Of a DNA stretch of 64,000 nucleotides, positions 1 to 8,422 are shown in pieces. Position 1 is the first letter of the stretch. Each line of letters opens with the position of its first letter. Source of the DNA: Nonomuraea thailandensis (lineage in GTDB: Bacteria; Actinomycetota; Actinomycetes; Streptosporangiales; Streptosporangiaceae); the NCBI RefSeq assembly GCF_024172165.1, contig NZ_JAMZEB010000002.1:8096501-8160500 (forward strand), written 5' to 3'. Under the pieces are notes generated by a model, which made no database searches, had not been told where the DNA came from, and was given only the letters and a program-made list of their open reading frames with translations. The position numbers and the translations under genes were made by a program.

Positions 1-7
1 CCCTGAC

Positions 8-1009
8 ATGAGGCTTGGCCGTTCCGCCAGAGCCGCCATCATCGGGTTCGCTTTGACACTCGGCGCCGCGGCGTGCAGCACGGGCACCGAAACGACCGCC
101 AGCGCGCCGCCTTCCGCCGCCGCGGCAGCCGGCCTGGAGAAGACGAAGCTCAAGATCGCAACCCTGCCCGCCATCGACAGTGCCGCCATCTACGTCGCCA
201 TCGACCAGGGACTGTTCGAGCAGGAGGGCCTGGACGTCACCCCCGAGGTGGTCCAGGCCGCGCCCGAGGCCATCCCCATGATGGTCAAGGGTGAGATCGA
301 CGCCATGTTCGGCAACTACGTGTCGATGTTCGCCGCACACGACAAGCAGGCGCTCAAGCTGCGCATCCTGGCCGAGGGCTCTCGCGCGGCCCCCGACTCG
401 CTGAGCATCATGGCCCTGCCCGGCTCCCCCATCAAGACGCCGAAGGACCTGGAAGGCAAGACGATCAACGTCAACGTCCTGCACAACTTCCAGGAGCTGG
501 CGCTCACGCAGGTGCTGAAGGCCAACAACGTCGATCCGGCCACCATCAAGTACGTCCAGGTGACGTTCCAGAACATCATGCCCTCGTGGAAGGGCGGCCA
601 GATCGACGCCGCCTACCTGGGCGAGCCCATGGTCACCGCCGCCACCTCCACCATGGGAGCCCGCAAGATCCTCGACCCGGCCTCCGGCCCCGCCGCCGAG
701 TTCCCCATCTCCGGCTACGTCGGCACGCAGGAGTGGTACGACAAGAACCCGAAGACGGCGGCCGCCTTCCAGCGGGCCATCCACAACGCGGCCAAGCTCA
801 TGGAGAACAACCGCGAGGTGGTGGCCAAGGTGCTGCCGAACTTCACGCAGATCGACGCCGCCACCGCGGCCACCGTGACCTTCCCCTACTTCTCCAGCAA
901 CGACAACCCGGTCCGGCTGCAGCGGGTGGCCGACTGGATGTGGGAAGCGAAGTGGCTGACGAAGGAGATCGACGTCAAGTCGCTCATGTCGCCCACCACG
1001 TCCGGGTGA
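8..1009 (+). CDS. ABC transporter substrate-binding lipoprotein, NMT1/SsuA type
   Basis: A 333-aa secreted lipoprotein. It has a short basic N-terminus, a hydrophobic stretch and a lipobox GAAAC with Cys23 as lipidation site, followed by an Ala/Thr/Ser linker. The mature part begins with the NMT1/SsuA signature (lysine-leucine-lysine-isoleucine-alanine, then YVAIDQGLFEQEGLDV near residues 62-77). This family binds sulfonates, nitrate-like anions, pyrimidine precursors or aromatic acids outside the membrane and delivers them to a TauC-type permease. It is first in an operon and overlaps the next gene by GTGA. The substrate cannot be read from the sequence. The ATG at position 8 is very close to the window edge, so upstream operon members could be missing. 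Confidence 0.88.
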   Translation: MRLGRSARAAIIGFALTLGAAACSTGTETTASAPPSAAAAAGLEKTKLKIATLPAIDSAAIYVAIDQGLFEQEGLDVTPEVVQAAPEAIPMMVKGEIDAMFGNYVSMFAAHDKQALKLRILAEGSRAAPDSLSIMALPGSPIKTPKDLEGKTINVNVLHNFQELALTQVLKANNVDPATIKYVQVTFQNIMPSWKGGQIDAAYLGEPMVTAATSTMGARKILDPASGPAAEFPISGYVGTQEWYDKNPKTAAAFQRAIHNAAKLMENNREVVAKVLPNFTQIDAATAATVTFPYFSSNDNPVRLQRVADWMWEAKWLTKEIDVKSLMSPTTSG

Positions 1010-1821
1010 GCACTCAGACCCTGCCCCGCGCCCGTCCGGCGTCCTCCGCGTCCCGCTGGTACCGCCGGGCGGCCGGGGCTCTCGCCTTCGCCGCCCTGAT
1101 CGAGCTGGTCAGCAGGACAGGGCTGGCCGACCCCGAGTTCCTGCCGCCCGCCTCCGAGATCGTCGGGCGGGCCGGCGCGCTGCTGCTCGATCCGGCCTTC
1201 CGCGCGCACGCCCTGACCAGCGCGCTCGCCTGGGCGATCGGCTTGTGCGTGGCGGCCCTGCTGGCCGTGCCGCTCGGCCTGCTGCTCGGCAGCGTGCCGA
1301 TCATCGACGCGGCCATGCGCTCGGTCGTGGAGTTCCTGCGGCCGATCCCCTCCGTGGCGCTGATCCCGCTGGTCGCCCTGGTGATCGGCACGGGGCTGCA
1401 GCACCGGATCGCGCTGGTCGTCTACGCCTCGCTCTGGCCCATCCTCTACAACACGATGTACGGCCTGCGCGGCGTCGACCCCCTGGCCAAGGAGTCGCTG
1501 CGCGCCTACGGCTTCGGCCCCCTGTCGGTGCTGCTGCGGGTCTCGCTGCCGTCGTCGGCGCCCTTCATCACCACCGGCGTCCGGCTGGCCGCCGGCGTGG
1601 CGCTCATCCTCACCGTCAGCACGGAGATCGTCGCCGGGCGCGGCGAGGGCATCGGCGTGTTCATCTTCTTCGCCGGCATCGCCGTGCCCGCGCGCATGAC
1701 CGACATCCTGGCCGGGGTGTTCTGGGTGGGGCTGTTCGGCGTCGCGGTGAACGCGCTGCTGGTGGCCGCCGAGCGGCGGGCGTTCCGCTGGCACCACGCG
1801 CAGCTGGGAGAGCGCTCATGA
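1006..1821 (+). CDS. ABC transporter permease 1 (SsuC/TauC type)
   Basis: A 271-aa inner-membrane permease. The open frame extends upstream antisense-free into the previous gene, but the GTG at 1006 overlaps the lipoprotein stop (GTGA), gives a normal family length and starts MSTQTLP. About six hydrophobic segments are visible, and a BPD_transp_1 domain covers the C-terminal two thirds. The cytoplasmic EAA loop is recognisable near residues 160-195 (SLRAYGFGPLSVLLRVSLP), where the ATPase docks. It is followed by a second, different permease, so the channel is probably a heterodimer rather than the usual TauC homodimer. Confidence 0.88.
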   Translation: MSTQTLPRARPASSASRWYRRAAGALAFAALIELVSRTGLADPEFLPPASEIVGRAGALLLDPAFRAHALTSALAWAIGLCVAALLAVPLGLLLGSVPIIDAAMRSVVEFLRPIPSVALIPLVALVIGTGLQHRIALVVYASLWPILYNTMYGLRGVDPLAKESLRAYGFGPLSVLLRVSLPSSAPFITTGVRLAAGVALILTVSTEIVAGRGEGIGVFIFFAGIAVPARMTDILAGVFWVGLFGVAVNALLVAAERRAFRWHHAQLGERS

Positions 1822-2621
1822 GGAGGCGGGGGATGCGGACCGCCTTGTTCCGGACGCTGGTGCTGGTCGTGCTCGTCCTGCTCTGGGAGGCCGCCACCCG
1901 GCTGGCGGCCGGCCCGTTCTTCCCACCGCCCAGCACGATCGTGAGCCGGATGCACGCAATGTGGTTCTCGGGCCCCGTCGAGCGGGCGTTCCTCACCGAC
2001 CTGGCCATCGGCAACATCCTGCCCAGCCTGGGCCGGATGGCGCTCGGGTTCGCCGGGGGCGCGCTGGCCGGGGTCGTGCTCGGGCTGGCGGTGGGGCTGT
2101 CGGCGCGGGTCTACGACTATCTCGACGGGGTGCTGCAGTTCCTGCGCGCCATCCCGCCGCCCGCGCTGGTGACCGTCTTCCTGGTGCTGTTCGGGTTCGG
2201 GCTGCGGATGCAGCTCGCGTTCATCATGTTCAGCATCGTGTGGCCGGTGCTGCTCAACACCGCCGACGGGGCCCGCTCGGTGGAGCCGCTGCACCTGGAC
2301 ACCTGCCAGGCGTTCCGGCTGTCGCGCGGCGAGCGGCTCCTGCGCGTGGTCCTGCCCTCCGCGCTGCCCAAGATGTTCGCCGGGCTGCGGCTGGCCCTGT
2401 CGCTCTCCCTGATCGTCATGGTCTTCTCCGAGCTGCTGCCGGGCACCACCAACGGCATCGGCTTCCAGATCACCGACGCGTACTCGACCTTCGACCTGCC
2501 CGCCATGTGGGCCGGGATCGTGCTGCTCGGCGTGCTGGGTTACCTGCTCAACGAGCTGTTCCTGGTCGTCGAGCGCCGCGTGCTCGGCTGGCACCACGCC
2601 GCGCAGCAGCTCGTCGATTAG
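1818..2621 (+). CDS. ABC transporter permease 2 (SsuC/TauC type)
   Basis: A 267-aa permease translationally coupled to permease 1 by an ATGA overlap at 1818-1821. It has an N-terminal membrane anchor (LVLVVLVLLWEAATRLA), about six membrane segments and an EAA-type loop (CQAFRLSRGERLLRVVLPSA). It is the second half of the importer pore. Pairs of distinct permeases in NMT1-type systems are common in actinobacteria and suggest a heterodimeric channel. It ends 40 bp before the monooxygenase gene, so co-transcription with that enzyme is likely. Confidence 0.88.
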   Translation: MRRRGMRTALFRTLVLVVLVLLWEAATRLAAGPFFPPPSTIVSRMHAMWFSGPVERAFLTDLAIGNILPSLGRMALGFAGGALAGVVLGLAVGLSARVYDYLDGVLQFLRAIPPPALVTVFLVLFGFGLRMQLAFIMFSIVWPVLLNTADGARSVEPLHLDTCQAFRLSRGERLLRVVLPSALPKMFAGLRLALSLSLIVMVFSELLPGTTNGIGFQITDAYSTFDLPAMWAGIVLLGVLGYLLNELFLVVERRVLGWHHAAQQLVD

Positions 2622-2661
2622 AGTCCGTGCCACGGGGACGTCGTCGCGTCTGGGGGCGCAC

Positions 2662-3894
2662 ATGAGGACGATGATCGTTGGCGGGGGCATCGGGGGGCTC
2701 AGCACGGCGCTGAGCCTGCACGCGGCCGGGCTCGGCTGCGTGGTGGTGGAGGCGGCGCGCACGTTGCGGCCGCTCGGGGTGGGCATCAACATGCAGCCGC
2801 ACGCCGTACGCGAGCTGACCGAGCTCGGGCTCGGCCCCGTGCTGGCGGACATGGGCGTGGAGACGAGCTTCATGACGGTCGCCGACCGGCACGGCAACAT
2901 CATCATGGCCTTACCCCGGGGCCGGTCGGCCGGCTACCGCTGGCCGCAGTACAGCGTGCACCGGGGCGAGCTGCAGATGGCGCTGCTGGCAGCGGTCGAG
3001 GAGCGGATCGGGCCGGTGCGCACCGGGGTCGCCTTCGAGGGCTTCGAGCAGGACGGCGACGGGGTGCTCGTCACGCTGCGGCAAGGCGATCGGGTCTCTC
3101 GGGAGCGGGTGGACGTGCTGGTCGGGGCCGACGGGGTGCAGTCCTCCGTACGGGCGCGGCTGTGGCCGTCCGGCGATCCGCTGCGGTGGGGCGGGATCAG
3201 GATGTGGCGCGGGGTGGCGGAGAGCGACCGGGTGCTCGACGGTGCCACGGTGCTGGCCGGCGGCTCGAACTCCGCCGCGAAATTCGTGACTTATCACATC
3301 TCGGCGCGCAATCCGCGGCTGCTCAATTGGGTGGCCGAGGCAAAGGTGGCCGAGCCCGGGATCGTGCCGGACGCCGATTGGTCCCGCGAGGGCACCCACG
3401 CCGACGTGTCCGGATATTTCGCGTCATGGAAGTACCCGCTCGTCGACATCCCGGCATTACTCGCCGCCACGAAGCGGATACTCGAATACCCCATGGTGGA
3501 CCGCGACCCCCTCCCCCGCTGGAGCAAGGGCCGCGTGACCCTGCTCGGCGACGCCGCCCACCCCATATACCCCATCGGCTCGAACGGCGGCTCCCAGGCC
3601 GTGCTCGACGCCCGGTTCCTGGCCCGCTGCCTGGCCACGCACGACGACCCGGCGGTCGCGCTGGCGGCGTACGAGGCGGAGCGGCGCCCGCCGACGTCGG
3701 CGCTCGTGCTCGCGAGCCGGTCCCTGCCCATCGAGAAGACGATCGCGCTGGTCGCCGAGCGCGCGCCCGGCGGGTTCGGCCACGTCGGCGAGGTGCTCAC
3801 GGCGCAGGAACTGGCCGCCATGGAGGCCGCCCAGCGCGCCATCTCCGACGCCGACGTGCGGACGCTGAACGAAAGGGAGTCGTGGAGTGTTTGA
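2662..3894 (+). CDS. FAD-dependent monooxygenase (PHBH/salicylate-hydroxylase fold)
   Basis: A 410-aa group A flavin monooxygenase. The dinucleotide-binding GxGxxG (GGGIGG, residues 7-12) is almost at the N-terminus, which supports this ATG. The DG motif (VGADGVQSSVR) lies near residue 155 and the second FAD motif GDAAHP near residue 294. Such enzymes use NAD(P)H and O2 to hydroxylate aromatic or heteroaromatic acids. Its place between the permeases and the ATPase of an uptake system suggests that it acts on the imported compound. Codon use relaxes towards A/T at third positions around 3270-3480, unlike the flanks. The substrate is unknown. Confidence 0.82.
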   Translation: MRTMIVGGGIGGLSTALSLHAAGLGCVVVEAARTLRPLGVGINMQPHAVRELTELGLGPVLADMGVETSFMTVADRHGNIIMALPRGRSAGYRWPQYSVHRGELQMALLAAVEERIGPVRTGVAFEGFEQDGDGVLVTLRQGDRVSRERVDVLVGADGVQSSVRARLWPSGDPLRWGGIRMWRGVAESDRVLDGATVLAGGSNSAAKFVTYHISARNPRLLNWVAEAKVAEPGIVPDADWSREGTHADVSGYFASWKYPLVDIPALLAATKRILEYPMVDRDPLPRWSKGRVTLLGDAAHPIYPIGSNGGSQAVLDARFLARCLATHDDPAVALAAYEAERRPPTSALVLASRSLPIEKTIALVAERAPGGFGHVGEVLTAQELAAMEAAQRAISDADVRTLNERESWSV

Positions 3895-3990
3895 GCCTGT
3901 GACTCCCATGACAGGCCGGTTCGTGCGAGAGTAAGATCGCGCCAGATTAGGTTTACCTGACTGACATGTCCAGCATTTACCGCTCCGCTA

Positions 3991-4006
3991 GAGTCAATTC
4001 AGACTC
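3991..4006. promoter_or_regulatory. Inverted repeat GAGTC-N6-GACTC upstream of the ATPase gene
   Basis: The 160-bp gap between the monooxygenase and the ATPase gene is AT-richer than its flanks. It holds a 16-bp inverted repeat (arms GAGTC and GACTC, spacer AATTCA) about 48 bp before the ATPase start. This suggests that the ATPase has its own regulated promoter. No adjacent regulator gene is available to assign it to. Confidence 0.3.
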
Positions 4007-4054
4007 CGAAAGAGTTGCCGTGCTGACCGCGGTCTCGCCCCCCTAGGAATTCCA

Positions 4055-4825
4055 TTGCTCGAGATAGACAACCTTTCCCATGTGTACGGCGGCGGTACTC
4101 CCAACGCACACCACGCCATCGAAGGTCTCAACCTGAGCGTCGCCGCCGGCGAGCTGCTCTGCATCGTGGGGCCCTCGGGCTGCGGCAAGTCGACGCTGCT
4201 CCGCTCCATCGCCGGCCTGATCCAGCCGACGGGCGGCCAGGTCAGGGTGGAGGGCGAGCTCGTCCGCCAGACGCCGGACAACCTCGCCGTGGTCTTCCAG
4301 GACTACAGCCGCTCCCTGTTCCCGTGGATGTCGGTCGCCGACAACGTGGCGCTGCCGCTGCGCCGCAGGAACATGGACAAGAAGCAGCGCCGCGACGCCG
4401 CCGCCGAGGCGCTGGAGTCGGTGGGCCTGGCGAACGCGGGCCGCAAGTACCCGTTCCAGCTCTCCGGCGGCATGCAGCAGCGCGTCGCGATCGCGCGGGC
4501 GCTGGCGTACCGGCCGACGCTGATGCTCATGGACGAGCCGTTCGGCTCGGTGGACGCGCAGACCAGGGAGGACCTGGAGGACCTGGTGCTCAAGGTCCGC
4601 GGCCACCACCAGATGACGATCGTGCTCATCACCCACGACATCGACGAGAGCGTCTACGTCGGCGACCGCGTGGTCGTGCTGTCCAAGGCGCCCGCGCACG
4701 TGGTGGGCGACCTGAAGGTGGACCTGCCCGCGCCGCGCGACCAGATCTCGACGCGGGAGCACCCCGACTTCGTGCACCTGCGCGCCGAGGTGGGGCGGCT
4801 CGTCCGCGGCCACGCCACCGTCTAG
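4055..4825 (+). CDS. ABC transporter ATP-binding protein (SsuB/TauB type)
   Basis: A 256-aa ATPase with Walker [10 protein letters not shown] near residues 39-47, Q-loop ([12 protein letters not shown]), signature LSGGMQQR near residue 136, Walker B LMLMDEP and the H-loop THD. The YSRSLFPW stretch after the Q-loop is typical of nitrate/sulfonate/taurine importers, so it should energise the two permeases encoded at 1006-2621. I chose the TTG at 4055 because it is preceded by a purine-rich TAGGAA and gives the usual N-terminus ([13 protein letters not shown]). It is separated from the rest of the system by the monooxygenase and a 160-bp gap. Confidence 0.87.
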   Translation: MLEIDNLSHVYGGGTPNAHHAIEGLNLSVAAGELLCIVGPSGCGKSTLLRSIAGLIQPTGGQVRVEGELVRQTPDNLAVVFQDYSRSLFPWMSVADNVALPLRRRNMDKKQRRDAAAEALESVGLANAGRKYPFQLSGGMQQRVAIARALAYRPTLMLMDEPFGSVDAQTREDLEDLVLKVRGHHQMTIVLITHDIDESVYVGDRVVVLSKAPAHVVGDLKVDLPAPRDQISTREHPDFVHLRAEVGRLVRGHATV

Positions 4826-4838
4826 CCTCCCCGGGCAA

Positions 4839-4863
4839 GGGGCCTCCCGTCGCCGGTGGCCCC
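4839..4863. terminator. Hairpin after the ATPase gene
   Basis: Arms GGGGCC (4839-4844) and GGCCCC (4858-4863) flank a 13-nt loop, 13 bp after the ATPase stop and between convergent genes. There is no U-tract, as is common for actinomycete terminators. Confidence 0.4.
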
Positions 4864-4936
4864 TAACCCGGCAGGGCGCCGCCGAGCACTCCGGCCGGCG
4901 ACGAGCGTCACCCGGTCCTGTCACGCACCTCGTCCT

Positions 4937-5572
4937 TCAGCGGCGGGAGATCTCGATCACGGCCCGCCTGCTCTGCGGATCGTCGAGGTGGCCGAGCAGG
5001 TAGTGCGCCAGGTCGGCGCGCGACAACGAACGGGAGCGCGGCAACGGCCGATCCGCCGCCGTCACGTAGTCGCCGGTCAGCGCCCCGTCGGTGAGCCTCG
5101 GCGGCCGGACGATCGTCCAGTCCAGGTCGCCCGCGGCGGCGACGATGCGCTCCATCTCCGCCATGTCGGCGTACAGGTGCCGATACAGCGGCCGCACCAT
5201 CCCGCCGATCAGCAACCGCCGGCCCAGCGGCGCGGCCGGGGACAGCTCCAGGGCGGCCGAGGTGAGACAGGACAACCGCCGCACCCCGCACTCCCGCATG
5301 GCCGCGATGATGCCGGTCATGCCCTGCGAGTAGACGGTCGTCGGCCGTCGGCCCGCGCCTCCGAGGCAGGACAGCACGGCATCGTGCTCCGCGACCTCGT
5401 GCCGCCAGCCGCCCGGCCGCAGCACGTCGCCCCGCACGACCGTCAGGCGGGCATGGCGCGGCACCGACTCGGGCCTGCGGGCCAGGGCGGTGACGCGATG
5501 ACCGGCGTCGAGCGCCTGCGCGACGAGGTGGGCGCCGGTGCCGCCGCTCCCGCCGAGGACGAACAGCCTCAC
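4937..5572 (-). CDS. NAD(P)-binding NmrA-like reductase
   Basis: A 211-aa atypical short-chain dehydrogenase. The N-terminal Rossmann motif GGSGGTG is at residues 7-13, followed by VTALARRPESV, the usual NADP-type beta2 strand. The family converts or merely senses NAD(P) and often acts as a quinone or flavin reductase. The GTG at 5572 overlaps the stop of the upstream membrane-protein gene by GTGA, so the two are translationally coupled. The pair is probably controlled by the divergent TetR at 6136. The substrate is unknown. Confidence 0.8.
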   Translation of the reverse strand: MRLFVLGGSGGTGAHLVAQALDAGHRVTALARRPESVPRHARLTVVRGDVLRPGGWRHEVAEHDAVLSCLGGAGRRPTTVYSQGMTGIIAAMRECGVRRLSCLTSAALELSPAAPLGRRLLIGGMVRPLYRHLYADMAEMERIVAAAGDLDWTIVRPPRLTDGALTGDYVTAADRPLPRSRSLSRADLAHYLLGHLDDPQSRRAVIEISRR

Positions 5573-6024
5573 GCGCTCACCCCCCGCCTGCGCCGAGCCG
5601 TCGCGAGGAACGTCGCGACGGCGAGCATCGCCAGCGTGACCAGCGCCATGAACATCTGGCCGTGCAGGCCCAGGACGAACTGCGTCTCGTCGCCGAACTC
5701 CGGGTCGTAGGTGGCGGTGCCGGGGAACAACAACGCGGGGAACATGCTCGCCCACGGCACGGCCACGATCCCCGCGGCCCACAGCAGGCGGGCATGCGTG
5801 TCCCCGCGACGCCCGGCCAGCAGGGCGAGGGCGAGCAGCCCGAGAGCCAGCGACGTGACGATGTACTGCGCGTCGTGGAACTTCGCGTGCGGGGACCAGG
5901 CCGGGTTGAACATGTGCTCGTGAGCGGTGTCGTGCAGGACCAGGTCGAACAGGAGGGCCCCGAGGGCGGTCTCGGCCGCCGCCAGAGCGACCAGAGCTCT
6001 GGGCAGGGTCCAGTGCCGTGTCAT
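5569..6024 (-). CDS. Small 4-TM membrane protein of unknown function
   Basis: A 151-aa protein with four hydrophobic helices (roughly residues 9-30, 50-70, 78-98 and 117-140) and a conserved-looking segment between helices 1 and 2 rich in His (HDTAHEHMFNPAWSPHAKFHD). I do not recognise a characterised family. The ATG at 6024 has a GAGG five bases upstream and is preceded by a good promoter on this strand. A longer frame continues upstream, but it would run through that promoter. It is first gene of the pair with the NmrA-like reductase, so a redox or detoxification role under TetR control is plausible. Confidence 0.75.
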   Translation of the reverse strand: MTRHWTLPRALVALAAAETALGALLFDLVLHDTAHEHMFNPAWSPHAKFHDAQYIVTSLALGLLALALLAGRRGDTHARLLWAAGIVAVPWASMFPALLFPGTATYDPEFGDETQFVLGLHGQMFMALVTLAMLAVATFLATARRRRGVSA

Positions 6025-6045
6025 GCGTACCTCACATCGGTTCGG

Positions 6046-6086
6046 TGTAGTCGCAATGACTATAGTGACTACATTGATAGAGTCAA
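6046..6086 (-). promoter_or_regulatory. Promoter of the 4-TM/reductase pair with overlapping TetR operator
   Basis: On the minus strand a -35 TTGACT (6081-6086) is followed 16 bp later by a -10 TATAGT (6059-6064). The ATG of the membrane protein lies about 35 bp further on. The promoter carries inverted repeats: TGTAGTC (6046-6052) with GACTACA (6067-6073), an inner ACTATAGT palindrome (6059-6066) and TTGA-N5-TCAA (6074-6086). The divergent gene at 6136 encodes a TetR protein, the likely repressor. Confidence 0.6.
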
Positions 6087-6135
6087 TACAGCGATGGTGT
6101 GATGACAAACCTGTAGCGAGCCGTACGCTTGACCC

Positions 6136-6780
6136 ATGAGCCAGGCGACGACCCCGACGCGACGAGATCGCAAGAAGCAGCAGACGCGGCAGGCCATCGG
6201 TGAAGCGGCGATGCGGCTCTTCCTCCAGCGCGGCTTCGACGCCGTCACGGTCGCCGACGTCGCGCGCGAGGCCGACGTGGCCGTCCAGACGGTCTTCAAC
6301 CACTTCCCCTCGAAGGAGGACCTCTTCTTCCAGGAGCGCGACGGTTACGTGTCGTTGCCGAGCAGGGCCGTCAGGAGCCGGGGCACGGGCGAAACGGTCG
6401 CGCAGGCCCTGGCCCGCGGCTACCTGCGGCTGCTCGGCGACTATCACGTCGCCGGCCTGCTCCTGCAGTCCATCGACTATCAGCGCACCCTGGACGCCAG
6501 CCCAGCCCTGCGCGGCAGGGAGCTGGAGCTGCGCCAGGAACGCGAGAGCCTGCTGGCCGCCGCGCTGGCCGAGGACGCGCCGCCGCTGAGCGAGGGGCTG
6601 CGCCCCGCTCTGATGGCCGCCTTCGCCTCGGCGGTCGACCGGGTGCTGGACGCGGAGGTCCGCCGCCGCCTCCTCGCCGGCGAGCCGGCCGGCCAGGTGC
6701 AGAGCTCGGTGGAGCCGATGGTCGTGGAGCTGTTCGCCGTCGCCGAAGCCGCCTGCGGAAAGGTGGGAGCACCTGCGTGA
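6136..6780 (+). CDS. TetR/AcrR family transcriptional regulator
   Basis: A 214-aa regulator with an N-terminal TetR helix-turn-helix near residues 20-66 (VTVADVAREADVAVQTVFNHF, then PSKEDLF). The C-terminal ligand domain is not assignable to a known effector. It is divergent from the 4-TM/reductase pair and shares a 111-bp intergenic region that holds a strong promoter overlapped by inverted repeats, so local autoregulation and repression of the pair is the simplest reading. Confidence 0.87.
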   Translation: MSQATTPTRRDRKKQQTRQAIGEAAMRLFLQRGFDAVTVADVAREADVAVQTVFNHFPSKEDLFFQERDGYVSLPSRAVRSRGTGETVAQALARGYLRLLGDYHVAGLLLQSIDYQRTLDASPALRGRELELRQERESLLAAALAEDAPPLSEGLRPALMAAFASAVDRVLDAEVRRRLLAGEPAGQVQSSVEPMVVELFAVAEAACGKVGAPA

Positions 6781-6847
6781 GCACCTTCACCCGAACGCGG
6801 GCGGGCAGTGCCGATGAGTTTCGGCGCCGTCGCCGGTCATCACCTTC

Positions 6848-7510
6848 ATGACAACCTTCGCGCTCATTCACGGCGGCGGCGGAAGCGCCTTCGACTGGCA
6901 CCTGGTCGAGGCGGAGCTCCGCGACCGCGGGCACGACACGGTCGCGGTGGACCTGCCGACGTCCGACCCCCAGGCAGGGCTCTGGGACTACGCCGACGCC
7001 GTCGTCCAGGCGGCCGGCGCGCGCCGGCCCCTCGTGGTGGTGGCCCACTCGTGGGGCGGCTTCGTCGGCCCCCTCGTCGCCGAGCGTGCCAAGGCCGACG
7101 CGCTCGTCATGGTCACCGCCATGATCCCCAGCCCGGGCGAGACCCCGGCGGACTGGTGGGGGCGCACCGGCCACGCCGCGTCCGGCATCGAGGACGAGTA
7201 CGAGCTCTACCTGCACGACGTCCCGCGCGAGCTGGGCGAGCGGGTGCTGGCCCACGATCGCGCCCTGGCCGAGAAGATGGACATGGACCGCGCCTACTAC
7301 CAGCCATGGCCGCTGGCCGCCTGGCCGGACGTCCCGACGAGATTTCTGCTCTGCCGCGACGACCGGTTCTTCACTCCGGAGTTCGCGCGCCGCCATGTCG
7401 AGGAGCGGCTGGGCATCACCCCGGATGAGATCGCGGGGAGCCACATGGTGATGTTGTCGCGGCCGGGCGAGCTGGCCGACTATCTCGTGCGGGTTCTCCC
7501 CACCGGCTGA
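6848..7510 (+). CDS. Alpha/beta hydrolase
   Basis: A 220-aa small esterase-like hydrolase. An oxyanion-hole HGGGG is at residues 8-12 and the nucleophile elbow HSWGG puts the catalytic Ser at 68. A candidate acid is in CRDDRFF near 177 and the catalytic His in GSHMVML near 198. The set matches the RsbQ/EST-type family. It follows the TetR gene by 67 bp and may be co-transcribed with it. No clear Shine-Dalgarno is visible before the ATG. Confidence 0.82.
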   Translation: MTTFALIHGGGGSAFDWHLVEAELRDRGHDTVAVDLPTSDPQAGLWDYADAVVQAAGARRPLVVVAHSWGGFVGPLVAERAKADALVMVTAMIPSPGETPADWWGRTGHAASGIEDEYELYLHDVPRELGERVLAHDRALAEKMDMDRAYYQPWPLAAWPDVPTRFLLCRDDRFFTPEFARRHVEERLGITPDEIAGSHMVMLSRPGELADYLVRVLPTG

Positions 7511-7539
7511 ACGCCCACCACACCCGGCTGCGCGGCCGT

Positions 7540-7555
7540 GCCGCCGGCCGGCGGC
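7540..7555. terminator. Perfect 16-bp GC palindrome between convergent genes
   Basis: GCCGCCGGCCGGCGGC lies in the 73-bp gap between the hydrolase and the convergent AraC gene. It is a candidate bidirectional terminator without a U-tract. Confidence 0.35.
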
Positions 7556-7583
7556 GTCCGCGCTCGCCGGGCCTCGAACCGGG

Positions 7584-8366
7584 TCACGGAGCCTCTCGGC
7601 CCGCCGGCGGCCGGCGGGTCCGGAAGTACGCCCCCGGCGTGACGCCCGTCTCGCGCCGGAACGCCGCCACGAACGCGCTGACCGTCTCGTACCCGACGGC
7701 CCGCGACACCCGGCTCAACGGCTCACCGGCGGCCAGGGCGGGCAGGGCCGCGTTGAGGCGGACGAGTGTACGCCACCGGCCGAACGTCATGCCCGCGCCG
7801 GACAGGAACAGCCGGGCCAGCGTGCGCCCCGAGGCGCCGACCCGGCGGCCCCATTCGTCGAGCGACAGCGCGGTCTCGGGCGCCTCGACGAGCGCCTGCG
7901 CCACCGCGCGGGCCCGCGGGTCGGCCGGCAGCGGCGCCCCGAGGGTGGTCATCGGCACCGGCTCCAGCAGGTCGAGGAGCAACGTCTCGCCGTGCGCCCG
8001 GCGCCCGGCGTCGAGGCCGGGGTCGTCCAGGAAGAGGACGAGCTCCGCGATCAGCCGCGTGACCTCCACCGCCTGAGGCTCGGCCCATCGCCGCGCCGCG
8101 GTGCCCGGCGGCGGAGCGGACACGTACAGGGACGTCATCGTGCTGTGGCTCGCCGCGATCACCTCGTGCGGCACCCCGGCCGGGATCCACAACGCCCGCG
8201 TGGTCGGCAGCACCCACGTCCTGGCGTCCGCGGCGACCGTGAGCGTGCCGCTGGAGGCCCACGCGAGCTGGTGCACCTCGTGCGTGTGCCGGGCGAAGCG
8301 CGTCCGCGCCGGCATCGCGAACCTGCCGATGAGCACGAGCGCGATGCCATGTCCGTTCAGCGACAT
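7584..8366 (-). CDS. AraC family transcriptional regulator with cupin domain
   Basis: A 260-aa regulator. The N-terminal half is a cupin sensor (HTHEVHQLAWASSGTL near residues 27-42 and a second strand around IPAGVPHEV). The C-terminal half holds two AraC helix-turn-helix motifs (LSLDEWGRRVGASGRTLARLF and LSRVSRAVGYETVSAFVAAF), ending near the consensus GVTPGAYFR. It is divergent from the methyltransferase gene at 8423 with a 56-bp gap, its probable target. Confidence 0.87.
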   Translation of the reverse strand: MSLNGHGIALVLIGRFAMPARTRFARHTHEVHQLAWASSGTLTVAADARTWVLPTTRALWIPAGVPHEVIAASHSTMTSLYVSAPPPGTAARRWAEPQAVEVTRLIAELVLFLDDPGLDAGRRAHGETLLLDLLEPVPMTTLGAPLPADPRARAVAQALVEAPETALSLDEWGRRVGASGRTLARLFLSGAGMTFGRWRTLVRLNAALPALAAGEPLSRVSRAVGYETVSAFVAAFRRETGVTPGAYFRTRRPPAGREAP

Positions 8367-8379
8367 GATGTGGAAGCCT

Positions 8380-8395
8380 ACGTCCTTCCGGACGT
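8380..8395. promoter_or_regulatory. Inverted repeat ACGTCC-N4-GGACGT between AraC and methyltransferase genes
   Basis: Perfect 6-bp arms with a TTCC spacer sit 14 bp from the AraC start and 27 bp from the methyltransferase start. This is a candidate operator. AraC proteins more often use direct repeats, so the assignment is weak. Confidence 0.35.
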
Positions 8396-8422
8396 CCCTG
8401 GCCGGTGCCTAACGTGACGGTC

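Noticed and set aside
3947-3965. TTAGGTTTACCTGACTGA, resembling an iron box
   Set aside because: Matches the DtxR/IdeR consensus poorly in the second half, and the downstream gene is an anion-type ABC ATPase with no iron link.
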